DNA from: Betaproteobacteria bacterium
Lineage (GTDB): Bacteria; Pseudomonadota; Gammaproteobacteria; Burkholderiales; SG8-39
Length of the DNA: 12,492 nt
Assembly (NCBI GenBank): GCA_029865405.1
Contig: JAOUGZ010000035.1
Span: 1-12,492, forward strand
Reading direction: 5' to 3'
The notes under the pieces are model-generated. The model had not been told where the DNA came from and did no database searches. It was given only the letters and a program-made list of their open reading frames with translations. The position numbers and the translations under genes are program-made. This document shows positions 1 through 7,300 of the stretch, in pieces (within the stretch, counting starts at the first letter, position 1; each line of letters opens with the position of its first letter).

Positions 1-42
1 CGGCGATCGTAATTTCTCCTGCACGCTACCGCCGGAAACACC
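1..42. other. Short upstream region of the enolase-type gene
   Basis: These 42 bases hold no recognisable gene, promoter boxes or hairpin. A GGAAA nine bases before the ATG is the only candidate ribosome site, and it is weak. The stretch may be the end of an intergenic region or the tail of a gene to the left. Confidence 0.4.
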
Positions 43-1236
43 ATGAAGATCACCGTCCTCGAAACGCTGCGCATCGACGAGTTCCCGAACCTGCTCTGGG
101 TGCAGGTCCATACCGACCAGGGCCTCGTCGGCCTGGGCGAGGCCTTCTACGGCCCGGATTCGGCCGAGGGCCACATCCACAGCATCATCGCCGCCTACCT
201 CCTAGGCCAGGACCCGCTGCTCATCGACCGGCACCACGCCAACCTCATCGGCTACGTCGGCTTCAACGGCTCGAGCGCCGAGCAGCGCGGGCGCTCCGCG
301 GTCGACATTGCGCTCTGGGACCTGTGGGGGCAGGCCTGCAATCAGCCGATTCACCAGCTCCTCGGCGGCGCGGTGCGCGACGACATCCGCGTCTACAACA
401 CCTGCGCGGGCTACCGCTACGTGCGCTCGAAGCCCGTGCAGGGCACCGCCAACTTCGGCCTCGGCCAGGCCGAGGGCCCGTACGAGGATCTCGACGCGTT
501 CCTCAATCGCGCCGACGAGCTGGCGCAGAGCCTGCTCGACATGGGCATCACGGGGATGAAGATCTGGCCGTTCGATTTCGCCGCCGAAGCCTCGAACGGC
601 GCCTACCTCTCCGCGCCCGACCTGGAAAAGGCTCTCGCGCCCTTCGCCAGGATCCGCAAGGCCGTCGGCAACAGGATGGACGTGATGTGCGAGCTGCACG
701 CGCTGTGGAACCTGCCCGCCGCCAAGGGCATCGTGCGCGCGCTCGAGCCCTATGCGCCGCTGTGGATCGAGGACCCGGTGTTCATGGACCAGCTGGAGAG
801 CCTCGGCGAGCTGCAGGCGGGCACGCACCAGATGATCGCCACCGGCGAGACGCTCGGCGGGCGCGCGCAATACAAGGACCTCCTGCAGCGCCACGGCGCC
901 GGCATGGCGATCATGGACATCGCCTGGTGCGGCGGCATCTCGGAGGCGCGCAAGATCGCGGCAATGGCCGAGGCCTGGCACACGAGCGTCGCCTTCCACG
1001 ACTGCACCGGCCCTGTCGTGCTCGCCGCCTCCACGCATCTCGCGATGAACGCGCGCAACTGCTTCATCCAGGAGATCGTGCGCGCGTTCTACTACGGCTG
1101 GTACGGCGAGCTGGTCAGCGCGCTGCCGCCGATCAAGGACGGTCGCATTCGCGCGCCGGCGGGACCCGGCCTGGGCCTGAAGCTCAACGCGGAGCGCTTC
1201 AGGGCGAAGGACGTGCGCCGGCGCATCAGCAAGTAG
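43..1236 (+). CDS. Enolase-superfamily enzyme, mandelate racemase/muconate lactonizing type (397 aa)
   Basis: Probably a cytoplasmic Mg2+-dependent racemase or dehydratase acting on a hydroxy acid or sugar acid by abstracting the proton alpha to a carboxylate. The N-terminal capping domain (about residues 1-125) precedes the TIM barrel. Visible active-site residues are Lys173 (GMKIW), metal ligands Glu217 (CELH), Glu243 (WIEDP) and Glu269 (ATGE), and an Asp292/His319 dyad (MDIAWCGG, FHDCTGP). The spacing Glu217-Glu243-Glu269-Asp292-His319 equals that of mandelate racemase D195-E221-E247-D270-H297, so the enzyme should be active; the first ligand is Glu instead of Asp. Length is normal for the family. 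The ATG at 43 has only a weak GGAAA upstream; bases 1-42 are too short to show whether a gene precedes it. The gene overlaps the end of the opposing molybdoenzyme gene by 11 bases. Substrate unknown: the family assignment is firm, the reaction is not. Confidence 0.93.
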   Translation: MKITVLETLRIDEFPNLLWVQVHTDQGLVGLGEAFYGPDSAEGHIHSIIAAYLLGQDPLLIDRHHANLIGYVGFNGSSAEQRGRSAVDIALWDLWGQACNQPIHQLLGGAVRDDIRVYNTCAGYRYVRSKPVQGTANFGLGQAEGPYEDLDAFLNRADELAQSLLDMGITGMKIWPFDFAAEASNGAYLSAPDLEKALAPFARIRKAVGNRMDVMCELHALWNLPAAKGIVRALEPYAPLWIEDPVFMDQLESLGELQAGTHQMIATGETLGGRAQYKDLLQRHGAGMAIMDIAWCGGISEARKIAAMAEAWHTSVAFHDCTGPVVLAASTHLAMNARNCFIQEIVRAFYYGWYGELVSALPPIKDGRIRAPAGPGLGLKLNAERFRAKDVRRRISK

Positions 1237-3271
1237 CGCTCGCCACCTCGACCTTCGCGTCGAAGCTCGCCTGTCCCGCGGAGAACGCGAACAGGTCGAC
1301 CGCGACATCGGGCAGCACCTCTGCGCCGGCCGTGAGCCGATTGAGCCCGGGCCAGCCGTCGCGCATCCACACGGTGCCCGCGGGGATGCGGTCGGTGACG
1401 TGCGCCCTGGCGGCGAGCTCGCCGCGCTCGTTGAAGATGCGGATCGGTGCGCCGTCGGCCACGCCGCGCTCGGCGGCGTCCGCCGTGGCGATCCACAACT
1501 GCGCCTCGCTCTCGCGCCGCGCCAGCGTCGGCAGCTCACGGCCGTTGTTGTAGAAGGCGTGGAAGTGCGTCAGCGTGCGCCCCTGGGTCAGCGTGAGCGG
1601 ATAGGCGCTCGCGGCCGGCGCGGGCGCATCGATCGACGGCAGCGGCGGCAGGCCCAGGCTTTGCGCGCGCGCCGAGTAGAACTCGATCTTGCGCGACGGC
1701 GTGTCGAAGTCGAGATCCGGATTGGCAACGTGCGAGATGTTCAGCGCTGCGATGCCGCCCTGCGTGCGCAACGACGCCACCGTAGCGTGGCCGGTGCAGG
1801 GGTGATCGAGGATCGCATCCACCATTGCCTCCTCCGACTCCCAGGGGTGGAAGCCCTCGAGCCCCAGGCGCTCGGCCAGCGCCTTCATCAGCCAGTGCAC
1901 CGAGCGGGTCTCGCCCGCCGGCGCCAGCGCGGGTTCCATCAGGTACAGGTGCGTGTGGGTCATCTTGCATCCCAGCTCCTCGAGCCACGCCGTGGCGGGC
2001 AGCACGATGTCGGCGTAGCGACGCGCCGTGTCGTTCAGGAACAGGTCATAGCTCACCAAGAGGCGCGTGCGCTCCAGGCCCGCAGCCACAGTCTCGGCAT
2101 CGGCGAACGACGACAGCATGTTGGTGCCCATCAGCAGCAGGTTCTGGATGTGGCCCTCGCGCAAGGCCGCGGTAACGGCCGACATCTGGTTGGGCATCGC
2201 CGTCCCCGGCCGGCGGCGCTGCGGCTCGATGATGCTGCCCAGGCCGCGGCCGTGCGCCGCGCTGCCGTGGCGCGGGCCGAAGCCGCCGCCCGCAATGCCC
2301 ACGTTCCCGGTCAGGCCCGGCAGGCACGCGATCGCGCGCGCGGCCTGCCAGCCGTTGGCGCCCTTGTGCATCGAGCTGCCCCCCAGCACGATCATCGCCG
2401 GACGCGTGCCGGCGTAGCGGCGCGCCAGCGCCACGATGCGCTCGGCGGCGATGCCGGTGACGCCCGCGGCCCAGCCGGGCGAAAACGCCTGCACATGCGC
2501 TGCGAGCTGCTCGAAACCCTCCGTGTGCTGGGCGACGAACGACGCGTCGTGGCGACGCTCGGCGCAGATCACGTGCATCATCGCCAGCGCGAGGGCGGTG
2601 TCGCTGCCCGGGCGGATGATCAGCACGTCGTCCGACTTGGCGCAGGCTTCGGTATGGCGCACGTCGATGGTCACGACGTGCGCGCCGCGGTGCTTGGCAG
2701 CGAGCAGATGCGGGGCGGTGTTGGGCTGGCTGGCGAGATTGGCGGCCCACAGGACGATGAGCTGCGAGTGCTCGCCCATGTCCTCCTTGGTGTTGGTCTC
2801 GAGCATGCCCGTCAGCCCCAGGCCGAATGCACCCAGGCCCCAGCAGATCATCGTCGGGCTCCAGAACTGGCCGCCGGTGAAGTTGGCGAAGCGCGCCATC
2901 AACTGCGCGTTGATGCGCGTGCCGTAGTTGGTGGTGAAGGTGCCGTGCCCGGGCCAGAGGGCGGTCGCCTCCGGCGGCGATTGCCGGATGCCGGCGACGA
3001 TGCGCTCGAGCGCGTCGTCCCAGGTGGCGCGCCGGAATGCGTCGCTGCGCCGGTCGCGCACTAGCGGGTGCAGCAGGCGCGCGGGGTTGTCGAAGATCTC
3101 GGGCGACGCCTGGCCGCGGATGCAGAGAAAGCCCCGGCTGTCGGGATTGTCGTCATCGCCTTTGACGCCGACCAGCCTGCCGTCGCGCACCTCGGCCAGC
3201 ATGCCGCACAGGGTCGGGTGACAGCTCATCGGGCACATGGTGCGGACGACCTTCGATGCAGGCGCAGTCAT
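1226..3271 (-). CDS. Molybdopterin-dependent oxidoreductase, single subunit (681 aa)
   Basis: A DMSO-reductase-superfamily enzyme that should bind one [4Fe-4S] cluster and a bis-molybdopterin guanine dinucleotide cofactor. Cluster ligands are Cys13, Cys17, Cys22 and Cys50 (C-x3-C-x4-C-x27-C). The central cofactor domains include SQPNTAPHLL (181-190) and the characteristic ADIVLPATAWLEE (420-432). The C-terminal dinucleotide-binding barrel is about 557-660. Cys143 in PTMICWG is a candidate metal ligand, by inference from position. There is no twin-arginine leader before the first cysteine, so the protein is expected in the cytoplasm. The start at 3271 is supported by a purine-rich GGGGGGAAAG just upstream; starting at Met12 would leave no N-terminal strand before Cys13. 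It follows the dehydrogenase gene by 20 bases and is probably co-transcribed. The substrate (oxidation, reduction or hydration) cannot be told from sequence; no electron-transfer subunit gene is visible nearby. Confidence 0.92.
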   Translation of the reverse strand: MTAPASKVVRTMCPMSCHPTLCGMLAEVRDGRLVGVKGDDDNPDSRGFLCIRGQASPEIFDNPARLLHPLVRDRRSDAFRRATWDDALERIVAGIRQSPPEATALWPGHGTFTTNYGTRINAQLMARFANFTGGQFWSPTMICWGLGAFGLGLTGMLETNTKEDMGEHSQLIVLWAANLASQPNTAPHLLAAKHRGAHVVTIDVRHTEACAKSDDVLIIRPGSDTALALAMMHVICAERRHDASFVAQHTEGFEQLAAHVQAFSPGWAAGVTGIAAERIVALARRYAGTRPAMIVLGGSSMHKGANGWQAARAIACLPGLTGNVGIAGGGFGPRHGSAAHGRGLGSIIEPQRRRPGTAMPNQMSAVTAALREGHIQNLLLMGTNMLSSFADAETVAAGLERTRLLVSYDLFLNDTARRYADIVLPATAWLEELGCKMTHTHLYLMEPALAPAGETRSVHWLMKALAERLGLEGFHPWESEEAMVDAILDHPCTGHATVASLRTQGGIAALNISHVANPDLDFDTPSRKIEFYSARAQSLGLPPLPSIDAPAPAASAYPLTLTQGRTLTHFHAFYNNGRELPTLARRESEAQLWIATADAAERGVADGAPIRIFNERGELAARAHVTDRIPAGTVWMRDGWPGLNRLTAGAEVLPDVAVDLFAFSAGQASFDAKVEVASATC

Positions 3272-3291
3272 CTTTCCCCCCGACCGGATCG

Positions 3292-4074
3292 TTACTTCGC
3301 GCGCCAGCCCCCGTCCACGACCAGCGCGTGGCCGTTGATGTAGTTTGCCGCGTCCGACGCGAGAAAGCTTACCGCGTCGGCGATGTCTTCGGGCGTGCCG
3401 CGCACCCCCACCGGCACGAGCGCGCGCACCATCTCGTCGTTCACCGCCACGCCGCGAGCGCTCATGTCGGGCACGCCGGGGCCGAGGATCGCCTGCGAGT
3501 GCGCGCGCAGCCCGGTCGGGATCGCGCCCGGGCAGACGCAGTTCGCGCGGATGCCGCGCGCGCCGTACTGCACCGCCATCTGGCGCGTAAGGCCGATGAC
3601 GCCATGCTTGGCGGCAATATAGGCCGCGCCGCCGCCGGTGCCGTTCAGCCCGGCGACCGACGACATGTTGACGATGCGCCCGCGCTTTCTCGGCAGCATC
3701 TCCCTGAGCGCGCGCTTCGAGCCCAGAAACACGCCCGTCAGGTCGATGTCGATCACCTTGCGCCAGAGCGCCTCGTCCATCTCGTCGACGTCGAAATAGC
3801 CGTCGAGGATCCCCGCGTTGTTGACCATCACTTCGAGCGGGCCGAGCTCGGCGATCGCGGCGCTCACGGCCTTGTCGAGCTCGGCCGAGCGGCTGACGTC
3901 AGCGCGGTAGGCGCCCGCCTTGGCGCCGATCTGGCGCGCGGTCGCGCGCGCCGCCGCCTCGTCGAGGTCGATCGCTGCCACGGCGAAGCCGTCCGCGGCG
4001 AGCCGAATCGCGATTGCCTGGCCGAGGCCCGACCCGGCCCCGGTGACTGCTGCCATGCGCTGGTTCGATACCAT
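3292..4074 (-). CDS. Short-chain dehydrogenase/reductase, classical SDR family (260 aa)
   Basis: An NAD(P)(H)-dependent alcohol dehydrogenase or ketoreductase. The Rossmann motif TGAGSGLG is at 11-18, Asp36 ends strand beta2 (favouring NAD over NADP), NNAG is at 85-88, catalytic Ser139 lies in NMSS, and Tyr152/Lys156 form YIAAK. The usual structural Asn of the catalytic tetrad (VNLxG) is Asp111 here (IDLTG). The ending SDAANYINGHALVVDGGW is typical of the FabG-like group. A good GGAGGG ribosome site precedes the ATG at 4074, favouring it over Met7. The gene begins 24 bases after the cyclase gene and 20 bases before the molybdoenzyme gene, so it may be the first gene of a two-gene catabolic unit or a tail of the lipid operon. 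Pairing with the molybdoenzyme and the facing enolase-type enzyme suggests hydroxy-acid or sugar-acid metabolism; substrate unknown. Confidence 0.93.
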   Translation of the reverse strand: MVSNQRMAAVTGAGSGLGQAIAIRLAADGFAVAAIDLDEAAARATARQIGAKAGAYRADVSRSAELDKAVSAAIAELGPLEVMVNNAGILDGYFDVDEMDEALWRKVIDIDLTGVFLGSKRALREMLPRKRGRIVNMSSVAGLNGTGGGAAYIAAKHGVIGLTRQMAVQYGARGIRANCVCPGAIPTGLRAHSQAILGPGVPDMSARGVAVNDEMVRALVPVGVRGTPEDIADAVSFLASDAANYINGHALVVDGGWRAK

Positions 4075-4078
4075 ATTT

Positions 4079-4084
4079 CCCTCC
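4079..4084 (-). promoter_or_regulatory. Ribosome binding site of the SDR gene
   Basis: On the minus strand the sequence reads GGAGGG followed by AAAT and the ATG at 4074. It is one of the best Shine-Dalgarno matches in the window and fixes the SDR start. An independent strong site fits a gene that does not rely on translational coupling, unlike most genes upstream of it. Confidence 0.75.
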
Positions 4085-4098
4085 CCCTGTTCAAGCGC

Positions 4099-5328
4099 TC
4101 AAGCCGCTGCGCGCACCGCCCATAGTGACAGCGGCGCCGATTTTCCGGGAATCGGCTCCGCGGGCATGCGCTCGGCGTCGAACGCGGCTTGCCCGCCGGC
4201 GTGCTCGAAGGTGGTGCCCGAGGCGAGCAGCACGCGATCGAGCCTGCGCGTGAGCCGCTCGATGCGGCTCGCCGTGTTGACGGTGTCGCCTACGTAACTG
4301 TACTGCAGGAGGTTGGGCGAACCGATCGAGCCCGCCACCACGGGCCCCGTATGCAACCCGATGCCGATGGCGATCGCCGTCTCGCGGCGCGCAGCGCGGC
4401 GAGCGTTCAACGCGTCGAGACGCTGCAGCATGCCGAGCGCCGCCTCGAGCGCGCGCCGCGCGTGGTCGGCACCCCCCGCCTGCGGGAATACCGCATAGAG
4501 GTTGTCGCCGATGTACTGCATGACGATGCCGCCACGGGCGGCGATCTCGGCCGCCATCTCGGCGAAGAACTCGTTCAGCATCTGCACCACCGCGGGCGGC
4601 CCGAGCCGCTCCGAGAGCGCGGTGAAGCCGCGGATATCCGCGAACAGCGCCGTAATTTCCTGCGCCTCGCCTTCCAGGTTCACCGCCGCCGGGTCGCGGT
4701 TCACGCGCTCGAGCAGCGGCGCCGGCAGGAAGCGCGTGAGCGAATCGCGCTCGATCGCCTGGCGCACCATGGGGCCGAGCTTGCGCGCGCTGTAGAAAAG
4801 CATCTGCCCGAGGAGCGCGATCACCGTCAGCTCGACGTAGGTGAGCACGTCCACCGCGTCGTTGATCCACAGCACGGCGAAGTAGGCCGCCGCGCCGTAC
4901 CCCACGGCGCCGAGCGACACCGCCCAGGAGAAGCGCAGCAGGTTGGTGGCGAGCAGCACCACCAGCACGATGCCCGAGGCGTAGAGCTGGTGCGGCGCGA
5001 GCTCCGGGTCGTTGACCAGCAGGTAGCGGTGCCCGGCATGCATGCACAGCGCGAGCACCGTGATGTCGATGCCGGCGAGCAGCGCAGCGATCCAGCGCCG
5101 GTAGTAGTGCCGCAGCCAGGTCAGTCCGGACACGAGCGCGCCGATCCCCCAGCCGAAGGCGAGCACCGCGCCGGGCGACACCGAGGCGCTCGCGAACAGC
5201 TCCGCGCCGCCGGTGATCAGGCCGACGATGGTCCAGATGGCGACGCGAAAGTGGTTCAGCAGGCGCTCGTTGCGCCACGCCTGCGCGTAGAGGATCTGCG
5301 CGAGGGCGGGGGAATCGCCGCCCGTCAT
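4099..5328 (-). CDS. Membrane-anchored class III adenylate/guanylate cyclase (409 aa)
   Basis: Six hydrophobic helices (roughly 28-48, 54-70, 80-97, 117-135, 137-155, 160-178) form an N-terminal membrane sensor-like domain. A linker (LTRFLPAPLLERV, 197-209) leads to one cytoplasmic cyclase domain (about 222-405). Metal-binding Asp231 (FADIRGF) and Asp275 (YIGDNL) are present, as are Asp348, Asn351 and Arg355 in VGDTVNTASR, so catalysis looks intact and should need homodimerisation. The purine-selecting position normally Lys in adenylate cyclases is Gln271, so ATP versus GTP specificity is uncertain. The reading frame is open upstream to 5415, but that extension runs into the methyltransferase coding sequence; the ATG at 5328, five bases after that gene's stop, is the likely start. 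It is the last gene of the tightly packed lipid operon. A role in signalling membrane state is inference. Confidence 0.9.
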   Translation of the reverse strand: MTGGDSPALAQILYAQAWRNERLLNHFRVAIWTIVGLITGGAELFASASVSPGAVLAFGWGIGALVSGLTWLRHYYRRWIAALLAGIDITVLALCMHAGHRYLLVNDPELAPHQLYASGIVLVVLLATNLLRFSWAVSLGAVGYGAAAYFAVLWINDAVDVLTYVELTVIALLGQMLFYSARKLGPMVRQAIERDSLTRFLPAPLLERVNRDPAAVNLEGEAQEITALFADIRGFTALSERLGPPAVVQMLNEFFAEMAAEIAARGGIVMQYIGDNLYAVFPQAGGADHARRALEAALGMLQRLDALNARRAARRETAIAIGIGLHTGPVVAGSIGSPNLLQYSYVGDTVNTASRIERLTRRLDRVLLASGTTFEHAGGQAAFDAERMPAEPIPGKSAPLSLWAVRAAA

Positions 5329-5333
5329 CCGGC

Positions 5334-6560
5334 TCAGCGCCTCAGCAGGAGCTGCACGTCGCCGAGCGCGCGCTCCGCGAATCCCGCCTCGCAATAGCAC
5401 AGGTAGAACTCCCACATGCGCACGAACTCCTCAGGGTAGCCGAGGGCGCGCACCTCGGCCAGCCGCGCGAGGAAGTTGTCGCGCCAGCGCGCAAGCGTCG
5501 TGGCGTAGTGCGGACCGATGTCCTCGACGTCCTCGATGTGCAGGTCGCTTGCCGCGGCCATCGCCTGCGACAGCGCGCCGAGCGACGGGATGCAGCAGCC
5601 CGGGAAGATGTAGCGCTTGATGAAGTCCACCTCGTCGCGGGCGCGCGCGTAGTGCCGGTCGTCGATGACGATCGACTGCAGGAGCATCTTGCCGCCGGGC
5701 GCGAGCCGCGCGGCCGAGCAGCGGAAGAACTCCTCGAACTGCCGATGGCCGATGGCCTCGATCATCTCGATCGACACCAGCTTGTCGTAGCGCCCCGCGA
5801 GATCGCGATAGTCCTCGAGCAGCACCGTGACGCGATCCTCGAGCCCCGCCGCACGCACGCGCTCGCGCGCGAGCTGGTACTGGCTGGGCGAGATCGTGGT
5901 GGTGGTGACCCGGCAGCCGTAGCGGCCCGCCGCGTGCAGCGCGAAGCCGCCCCAGCCGGTGCCGATCTCGAGCACGCGGTCGCCGGGCGAAAGTTCCAGC
6001 TTGCGGCACACGGCCTCGAGCTTGGCGCGCGAGGCGTCGGCGAGCGACATCGCCGGGTGCTCGAAGATCGCGCACGAGTACATCATCGTTTCGTCGAGAA
6101 ACAGCCGGAAGAACTCGTTGCCGAGGTCGTAGTGCGCGGCGATATTGCGGCGGCTGCCGGCGCGCGTATTGCGGTGCAGCCAGTGCGCCGCGAGCCTGAG
6201 CGGCGCCGAGAAGCGCGACAGGCCGCCCTCCATCGCGTCGAGCGCGTCGCGGTTGCGCAGCAGCAGGCGCATCACGCCGTTGAGGTCCGGCGTGCCCCAG
6301 TGCCCGAGCATGTACGACTCGCCTGCGCCGACCGAGCCGCCGAAGGCGAGGTCGGCGTAGAACGCCGGATCGTGCACACGCGCCTCCACCGCGAGCGCTG
6401 CCGCCTCACCGAAGCGCCAGGCCTGCGCGCCTTCGTGCAAGACCAGCGCGCCGTGCGACAGGCGCTCGAGGCGCGAGAGGACGATGCGGCGCGCGGCCTC
6501 GCCGAGGAAGTTGCGGCGCGCGGGCGCGCGCGGCAGGTCGATGCGGACGGTATCGGTCAT
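5334..6560 (-). CDS. Cyclopropane-fatty-acyl-phospholipid synthase-family methyltransferase (408 aa)
   Basis: Expected to transfer a C1 unit from S-adenosylmethionine to the double bond of an unsaturated phospholipid acyl chain at the inner membrane face. The N-terminal lipid-binding domain covers about 25-130; AAHYDLGNEFF (141-151) and MMYSCA (159-164) precede the SAM site VLEIGTGWGGFALHAA (196-211). DFIKRYIFPGC (312-322), Tyr352 and Cys390 (YCEAGF) match the family. Compared with my recollection of E. coli Cfa, Cys139, Glu239 and Tyr317 correspond to Cys163, Glu268 and Tyr352, but the bicarbonate ligand His266 is Gln295 (LLQSIV). The product might therefore be a methyl-branched or methylene chain instead of a cyclopropane. 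The ATG at 6560 overlaps the DUF1365 stop (ATGA); the frame is open further upstream only because it is a shadow of that gene. Family certain, exact product not. Confidence 0.93.
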   Translation of the reverse strand: MTDTVRIDLPRAPARRNFLGEAARRIVLSRLERLSHGALVLHEGAQAWRFGEAAALAVEARVHDPAFYADLAFGGSVGAGESYMLGHWGTPDLNGVMRLLLRNRDALDAMEGGLSRFSAPLRLAAHWLHRNTRAGSRRNIAAHYDLGNEFFRLFLDETMMYSCAIFEHPAMSLADASRAKLEAVCRKLELSPGDRVLEIGTGWGGFALHAAGRYGCRVTTTTISPSQYQLARERVRAAGLEDRVTVLLEDYRDLAGRYDKLVSIEMIEAIGHRQFEEFFRCSAARLAPGGKMLLQSIVIDDRHYARARDEVDFIKRYIFPGCCIPSLGALSQAMAAASDLHIEDVEDIGPHYATTLARWRDNFLARLAEVRALGYPEEFVRMWEFYLCYCEAGFAERALGDVQLLLRR

Positions 6561-7300
6561 GGGTGGGCGTAGAAAGGGGTGCGGCGGGCCCACAGGCGCA
6601 GTGCCTGCCAGTAGATCGCGCCGAGCACCTGGACGGTCATGAAGGGAAAGCGCGCCAGCGCGCCGGCGAGCGCGGCGCCCGTGATCTCGCGACGCTCGAG
6701 CGCGAGCGTCGCGTCGAACACCTTGAGCCCGCCCTGGAAGTTCTCCATATGCACCGCGAGCCGCGCGCCGGGCGTGCCGAAGCGCCAGTCGTAGCCCAGG
6801 CCCATGGGCAGGAAGGGCGAAACGTGGAACGCCTTGTCGAAGCGAAAGCGCAGCGCGCGGCCGCGGCCGACGCTCGCGGCCGCCGGCAGCACGTAGGCAT
6901 GGCGCTCGTTCCATGGCGTGTTGGTGATCTCGGCAAGCACGGTCTCGACGCGCTCGCCGCGTGCGTCGTAGCAGTAGTAGAAGCTCACCGGGTTGAAGCA
7001 GTGTCCGAACATGCGCAGGTGCGTGAGCAGGCGCACCGGCCCCGCCGGCCGCACGCCGGTCTCGCGCGCGACGTGTGCGCGCACGGCTTCATCGAGCGGC
7101 ACAGCCGCATCGCCAAGGTAGTCCGCGCGCTTCATCCAGGCGAGCGCGGGGCGCCGCGTGGACCAGAACCAGCGCCCCCGGAACACCCGGTCGAGCTCGG
7201 CGAGGTCGAGCCACGCCATGAACAGGCGGTAGTCGAACGCGTGCGGCCGCGGCGCGTAGCGCCGGTGCCTAAGCCGACCGGTATACAGGGCGCTGTGCAT
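6557..7300 (-). CDS. DUF1365 family protein (247 aa)
   Basis: A conserved protein of unknown activity that is commonly encoded between an FAD oxidoreductase and a CFA-type methyltransferase, as here. Family hallmarks are the start MHSALYTGRLRHRR, HAFDYRLF (20-27), FGHCFNPVSFYYCYD (98-112), EITNTPWNERHAY (124-136) and FHVSPFLPMGLGYDWRF (158-174). Conserved His, Cys, Asn and Tyr residues in these blocks could form a catalytic or lipid-binding site; that is inference. There is no signal peptide; the hydrophobic C-terminal stretch (about 218-236) may touch the membrane. The ATG at 7300 makes the gene overlap the FAD oxidoreductase by 32 bases, and the conserved N-terminus supports this start. Its stop overlaps the next start as ATGA. 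A role in acyl-chain modification is suggested by context alone. Confidence 0.92.
   Translation of the reverse strand: MHSALYTGRLRHRRYAPRPHAFDYRLFMAWLDLAELDRVFRGRWFWSTRRPALAWMKRADYLGDAAVPLDEAVRAHVARETGVRPAGPVRLLTHLRMFGHCFNPVSFYYCYDARGERVETVLAEITNTPWNERHAYVLPAAASVGRGRALRFRFDKAFHVSPFLPMGLGYDWRFGTPGARLAVHMENFQGGLKVFDATLALERREITGAALAGALARFPFMTVQVLGAIYWQALRLWARRTPFYAHP

Noticed and set aside
1253..1265. Inverted repeat CTTCG-CGT-CGAAG near the convergent junction as a terminator
   Set aside because: The stem is only five pairs, it lies inside the molybdoenzyme coding sequence, and no T-run follows.
202..1539. A 445-residue open frame on the minus strand opposite the enolase-type gene
   Set aside because: Composition is Arg/Ala/Val/His-rich without motifs, and it lies antisense to a gene with an intact active site. 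It is a GC-driven shadow frame.
1400..3064. A 554-residue plus-strand open frame opposite the molybdoenzyme
   Set aside because: Low-complexity Arg/Ala/Gln/Val composition and no recognisable domain; the opposing frame has all family motifs.
4075..4098. Promoter for the SDR gene in the gap after the cyclase
   Set aside because: The gap holds only 24 bases, occupied by a ribosome site; no -35/-10 pair fits. An intragenic promoter remains possible but is not visible.
6561..6914. N-terminal extension of the CFA-type methyltransferase to 526 residues
   Set aside because: It reads the DUF1365 gene out of frame and is Arg/Ala-rich; the ATGA junction at 6557-6560 gives a start of normal family length.
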